Below are positions 16,320-19,080 of a stretch of DNA of 19,080 nucleotides, in pieces. The DNA is from CALCKU01 sp964607445 (GTDB taxonomy: Bacteria > Pseudomonadota > Alphaproteobacteria > Caulobacterales > Maricaulaceae): assembly GCA_964607445.1 (NCBI GenBank), contig CAZSKN010000045.1, positions 1 through 19,080 of the forward strand, given 5' to 3'. The stretch's first letter is position 1. Every line of letters begins with the position of its first letter. Below the pieces are notes generated by a model. The model saw only the letters and a list, made by a program, of their open reading frames with translations. It searched no databases and was not told where the DNA came from. The translations under genes were made by a program, and so were the position numbers.

Positions 16320-18767
16320 CTAACTCCGGAGTTTTTCATTTGTTGGATCATGAGGACTGTCTTCTAAAACGACACAATTATAGCGTTTACCTAAAATTTC
16401 AATCTCAAGTTCCGTCCCAATGGCAGAATGCTCGGGCCGCACCATGCCGAGCGCCAGCGACGCCTGCATACGCCAGCCATAACCGCCGCCCGTCGCACGC
16501 CCGATAACCTCTCCGTCTTTGTAAATCGGATTATTGCCGATCACATCCGCATCCTCTACATCGAGAACTTCCAGCGTCACAAAGGCATTTTTAAATCCGC
16601 GCGTCTCCCATACCAGCAAAGCCTCTTTACCGACAAACCCGTTTTTCTTTTTCAAATTAACAAACCGCCTAAGACCAGACTCATAAGCCGCATATTCAAT
16701 CGACATTTCTGTACCCATTAAGCGGTAGGATTTCTCTAGCCGCAAACTGTTCATAGCCCGTATGCCAAAGGGCTTGAGACCGTGCTTATCACCATGTTTA
16801 AACAAAGCATCGAAAATATGGTTTTGATATTCAATAGGATGATGGATTTCCCAGCCCAATTCCCCGACAAAATTGACCCGTAAAAGTTTGACCGGAGCGT
16901 GCCCGACATAGGTTTCTTGACCCGTTAGCCACGGGAAGGCCGCATTAGATAAATCCGCGCCCGTCAAGGGCTGCATAAGTTCACGCGCCTTTGGCCCCGC
17001 CACAACCAATACACCCATCGAATTGGTCAAGTCGGTAAATTGCACAGAGCCGTCCTTTGGCATGTTCTTTTTAAGCCAATCATGATCAAGCCTGTGCAGC
17101 GCGCCCGCCGAGACCATATAAAAACTGCTTTTATGTTCGCGCTGAATGGTAAATTCCGAATGCACGCCACCTTTAGCGGTCAGGCCATGGCACAAAGCCA
17201 GACGGCCATGGGTCACAGGCATTTTTTGGGCGAAAATCCGGTTAAGAAATTTCAAAGCCCCCGGGCCTTGCACACGGCATTTGGCGAAAGCTGTCATGTC
17301 GAGTACGCCGACATTTTCGGCGACGTTCTTACATTCATTGCCAACATGCTCGAAATAAGATGAGCGCCTAAAGGACCAATCATCCTCTTGAAGTACACCT
17401 TCGGGGGCAAACCAGTTCGCGCGCTCCCAGCCAAATAATTGACCAAAGACCGCCCCGCGCGCCTTTAAACGCTCGTAACAGGGCGCCGTGCGCAAAGGAC
17501 GTGCAGCAGAGCGTTCTTCATCTGGATAATGCACTGTGAAGACATCGGCATAAGCCTCTTCATTTTTTTCGATCAGATAGGATTTGGTTGCATAAGGCCC
17601 GAAACGTCTGGGGTCGACGCCGGTCATATCAACAGTCGGCTCCCCCTCGACAATCCATTCGGCCAATTGCCAGCCTGCCCCGCCAGCCGCCGTAATGCCG
17701 AAACTATGGCCTTCATTTAACCAGAAATTTTTCTTATCCCAAGCCGGCCCGACAATAGGGTTGCCGTCAGGCGTATAGGCAATCGCGCCGTTATAAACCT
17801 TTTTGATACCGAGGTCTTCAAAGATAGGTACGCGTTTAATCGCACTTTCAATATGAGGCATAAGACGGTCAATATCTTCTTGGAACAATTCATATTCAGA
17901 ATTATCATCCGGCCCGTCGACATAACAGGCAGGCGCGCCGTGTTCATAAGGCCCTAATATCAAGCCCCCTGCCTCTTCGCGCATATACCATGAACCATCC
18001 GATTCTCGCAGCACGCCAAGCTCGGGCAGGCCATCTGCTTTTCGTTTCTGAATTTCAGGATGGGCTTCCGTGACAATATATTGATGCTCGACAGGTACCA
18101 CCGGAATATCCAGACCGATCATGTCTCCGGTTTTACGCGCAAAAGAGCCCGTGCACGAAACAATATGTTCGGCAATGATCTCGCCTTTATCGGTCGTCAC
18201 TTTCCAACGTTCATCCTCTAATTGTTCAATCGCAAGCACAGTGGTATTTCGATGAATCTTTCCCCCGCCTTCCCGCGCACCAATCGCCAATGCCTGTGTC
18301 AAATCAGCGGGCTGGACATAGCCGTCTTCAGGGTGGCGGATAGCACCGACAAGACCGTCTTTTTTGGCAAAGGGCCAGATATCAACAACCTCGTCAGGCG
18401 TTAAGAAATCAACCTTGACGCCAATCGTCTGGGCCACACCGGCATATTGGTAATATTCATCCATCCGGTCTTGGTTCGTCGCAAGCCGGATATTGGAGAC
18501 AGTCCGGATACCGACATCTTGCCCCGTCTCGGCTTCAAGGTTTTGATACAGGTCGACAGAATATTTATGAAGCTGCCCGACAGAATAGCTCATATTAAAC
18601 AAGGGCAATAGACCTGCCGCGTGCCATGTCGAACCAGACGTGAGTTCTTTACGTTCAAATAATACGCAATCCGACCACCCCTTTTTAACGAGATGATAGA
18701 GAGTGGACACACCAACGACACCGCCGCCGATGACCACTACTTTTGCCATGGATTGAATTTCGCTCAT
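16320..18767 (-). CDS. FAD-dependent oxidoreductase of the dimethylglycine/sarcosine dehydrogenase family
   Basis: 815 residues, matching the two-part DMGDH/SARDH architecture. Residues about 7-370 form a DAO-type FAD domain (VVVIGGGVVGVSTLYHL; then STWHAAGLL, whose His49 corresponds to the histidine covalently bound to FAD in this family). A short linker domain follows, then a GcvT folate-binding domain from about 430 and a GcvT-C domain to the end (YESGLRRFVNLKKKNGFVGK). It would demethylate dimethylglycine to sarcosine, or sarcosine to glycine, giving methylenetetrahydrofolate. It is first in the minus-strand transcript and four bases before soxB, so it most plausibly feeds sarcosine to SoxBDAG. 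The electron acceptor (oxygen or an electron-transfer flavoprotein) is not evident. Start at 18767 has AAGG seven bases upstream; MAKVVVIGG at 18749 is an alternative. Confidence 0.9.
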   Translation of the reverse strand: MSEIQSMAKVVVIGGGVVGVSTLYHLVKKGWSDCVLFERKELTSGSTWHAAGLLPLFNMSYSVGQLHKYSVDLYQNLEAETGQDVGIRTVSNIRLATNQDRMDEYYQYAGVAQTIGVKVDFLTPDEVVDIWPFAKKDGLVGAIRHPEDGYVQPADLTQALAIGAREGGGKIHRNTTVLAIEQLEDERWKVTTDKGEIIAEHIVSCTGSFARKTGDMIGLDIPVVPVEHQYIVTEAHPEIQKRKADGLPELGVLRESDGSWYMREEAGGLILGPYEHGAPACYVDGPDDNSEYELFQEDIDRLMPHIESAIKRVPIFEDLGIKKVYNGAIAYTPDGNPIVGPAWDKKNFWLNEGHSFGITAAGGAGWQLAEWIVEGEPTVDMTGVDPRRFGPYATKSYLIEKNEEAYADVFTVHYPDEERSAARPLRTAPCYERLKARGAVFGQLFGWERANWFAPEGVLQEDDWSFRRSSYFEHVGNECKNVAENVGVLDMTAFAKCRVQGPGALKFLNRIFAQKMPVTHGRLALCHGLTAKGGVHSEFTIQREHKSSFYMVSAGALHRLDHDWLKKNMPKDGSVQFTDLTNSMGVLVVAGPKARELMQPLTGADLSNAAFPWLTGQETYVGHAPVKLLRVNFVGELGWEIHHPIEYQNHIFDALFKHGDKHGLKPFGIRAMNSLRLEKSYRLMGTEMSIEYAAYESGLRRFVNLKKKNGFVGKEALLVWETRGFKNAFVTLEVLDVEDADVIGNNPIYKDGEVIGRATGGGYGWRMQASLALGMVRPEHSAIGTELEIEILGKRYNCVVLEDSPHDPTNEKLRS

Positions 18768-18801
18768 TACCGTGCCTTACCGCTTAAGTCATTCTCATTA
18801 T

Positions 18802-18830
18802 CTTATATTAGCCCCTATTATGTTCACCAA
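18802..18830 (-). promoter_or_regulatory. Candidate promoter of the demethylation operon
   Basis: On the minus strand TTGGTG (18825-18830), a 17-base spacer and TATAAG (18802-18807) precede the first gene's ATG by 34 bases. The -10 is good and the -35 partial, so activation is possible. It would drive the flavoprotein gene, soxBDAG, the homocysteine methyltransferase and perhaps the BCCT gene as one transcript. Confidence 0.4.
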
Positions 18831-18972
18831 TTTCCGTCAAACATCAGACAATACCATTAGCTGTATTAATGTTAAAAAACAGGTTTACCCCTGCACTTTT
18901 AACGTTTGAATCCAGATTTATGATGTCTTGAGGGTGGCAATAACTGTCCGTCTTTAAAAGGGCGACCTTATA

Positions 18973-18998
18973 ACAGATATCGAAAAACCGATATCCGT
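18973..18998. promoter_or_regulatory. 26-base inverted repeat in the divergent control region
   Basis: Arms ACAGATATCG (18973-18982) and CGATATCCGT (18989-18998) are separated by six bases (AAAAAC). Nine of ten positions pair as DNA; in minus-strand RNA the tenth is a G-U pair, so a ten-pair hairpin is possible. It ends six bases before the ATG of the rightmost gene. It may be an operator for that gene's product, or an RNA hairpin controlling its translation. Confidence 0.55.
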
Positions 18999-19004
18999 GT
19001 CATT

Positions 19005-19080
19005 ATGCGGGAGCGCCCGTCTTCTAAGCGGGCAGGGAGCAACGATATTCTAGGAGTCGGGGCGCAGATTAATTCATTTT
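19005..19080 (+). CDS. Start of a divergent gene, possibly an XRE-type (helix-turn-helix) regulator; cut by the window edge
   Basis: Only the first 25 codons are visible: a basic, serine-rich opener (MRERPSSKRAGSNDI) followed by LGVGAQINSF. The latter resembles the first helix of XRE/Cro-type helix-turn-helix domains (the pattern G-x-x-I-R-x-L-R), which in many proteobacterial regulators is followed by a C-terminal cupin domain. The frame is open upstream to 18924, but no ATG, GTG or TTG occurs there, so 19005 is the first start. No clear ribosome site precedes it; instead the inverted repeat at 18973-18998 sits there, so the message could be leaderless or structure-controlled. Being divergent from the demethylation operon, it is a candidate regulator of it. 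The family call rests on ten residues and is tentative. Confidence 0.45.
   Translation, partial: MRERPSSKRAGSNDILGVGAQINSF

Noticed and set aside
18768..19004. Known riboswitch (glycine, SAM-II, THF, TPP, FMN) in the leader of the demethylation operon
   Set aside because: None of the conserved cores I know can be found, and the likely promoter at 18802-18830 leaves a leader of only about 27 bases.
19016..19032. Stem CCCGT/GCGGG with seven-base loop CTTCTAA, resembling a tRNA-Arg(TCT) anticodon arm, preceded by GAGC
   Set aside because: No matching acceptor stem, no proper T-arm and no complete D-stem can be drawn around it, and the same bases read as the first codons of an open frame from 19005.

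Overview
The window reads as a chromosomal segment of a marine-type alphaproteobacterium. The protein families (heterotetrameric sarcosine oxidase, an FdsGBA-type NAD-linked formate dehydrogenase, a DmdA-like demethylase, a BCCT carrier) and their order fit Rhodobacterales, SAR116-like or similar lineages. I cannot place it more precisely by reading alone. There are no rRNA genes, convincing tRNA genes, insertion sequences or CRISPR arrays. Nearly everything is metabolic and belongs to one theme: taking up methylated osmolytes and oxidising their methyl groups.

Layout, left to right. (1) 1-5639, minus strand: a tightly coupled operon fdsG-fdsB-fdsA-fdhD (fdsC) for a soluble NAD+-dependent molybdenum formate dehydrogenase. 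The last gene runs off the left edge. (2) 5640-6179: a 540-base non-coding stretch with a candidate fdsG promoter and several repeats. (3) 6180-7166, minus: a LysR-type regulator. It is divergent, across a 259-base AT-rich region holding a 21-base near-palindrome, from (4) 7426-8577, plus: a GcvT/DmdA-family protein closely resembling DMSP demethylase. (5) 8598-18767, minus: a BCCT osmolyte carrier, a homocysteine S-methyltransferase (betaine-type likely), sarcosine oxidase soxB-soxD-soxA-soxG, and a dimethylglycine-dehydrogenase-like flavoprotein first in the transcript. From that flavoprotein to the methyltransferase the genes overlap or sit within about 10 bases. The BCCT gene follows after an 85-base gap. 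(6) 18768-19080: a divergent control region with a strong inverted repeat, then the first 25 codons of a plus-strand gene that looks like an XRE-type regulator.

Inferred joint function: the BCCT protein imports glycine betaine and/or DMSP. The homocysteine methyltransferase would take the first methyl of betaine to make methionine. The 815-residue flavoprotein and SoxBDAG would strip the other two methyls, passing them to tetrahydrofolate. DmdA would demethylate DMSP, also onto tetrahydrofolate. Formate released from the folate pool would be oxidised to CO2 with NADH formation by FdsGBA. The folate steps joining the two halves (folD, purU or fhs) are not in the window, so this link is an inference.
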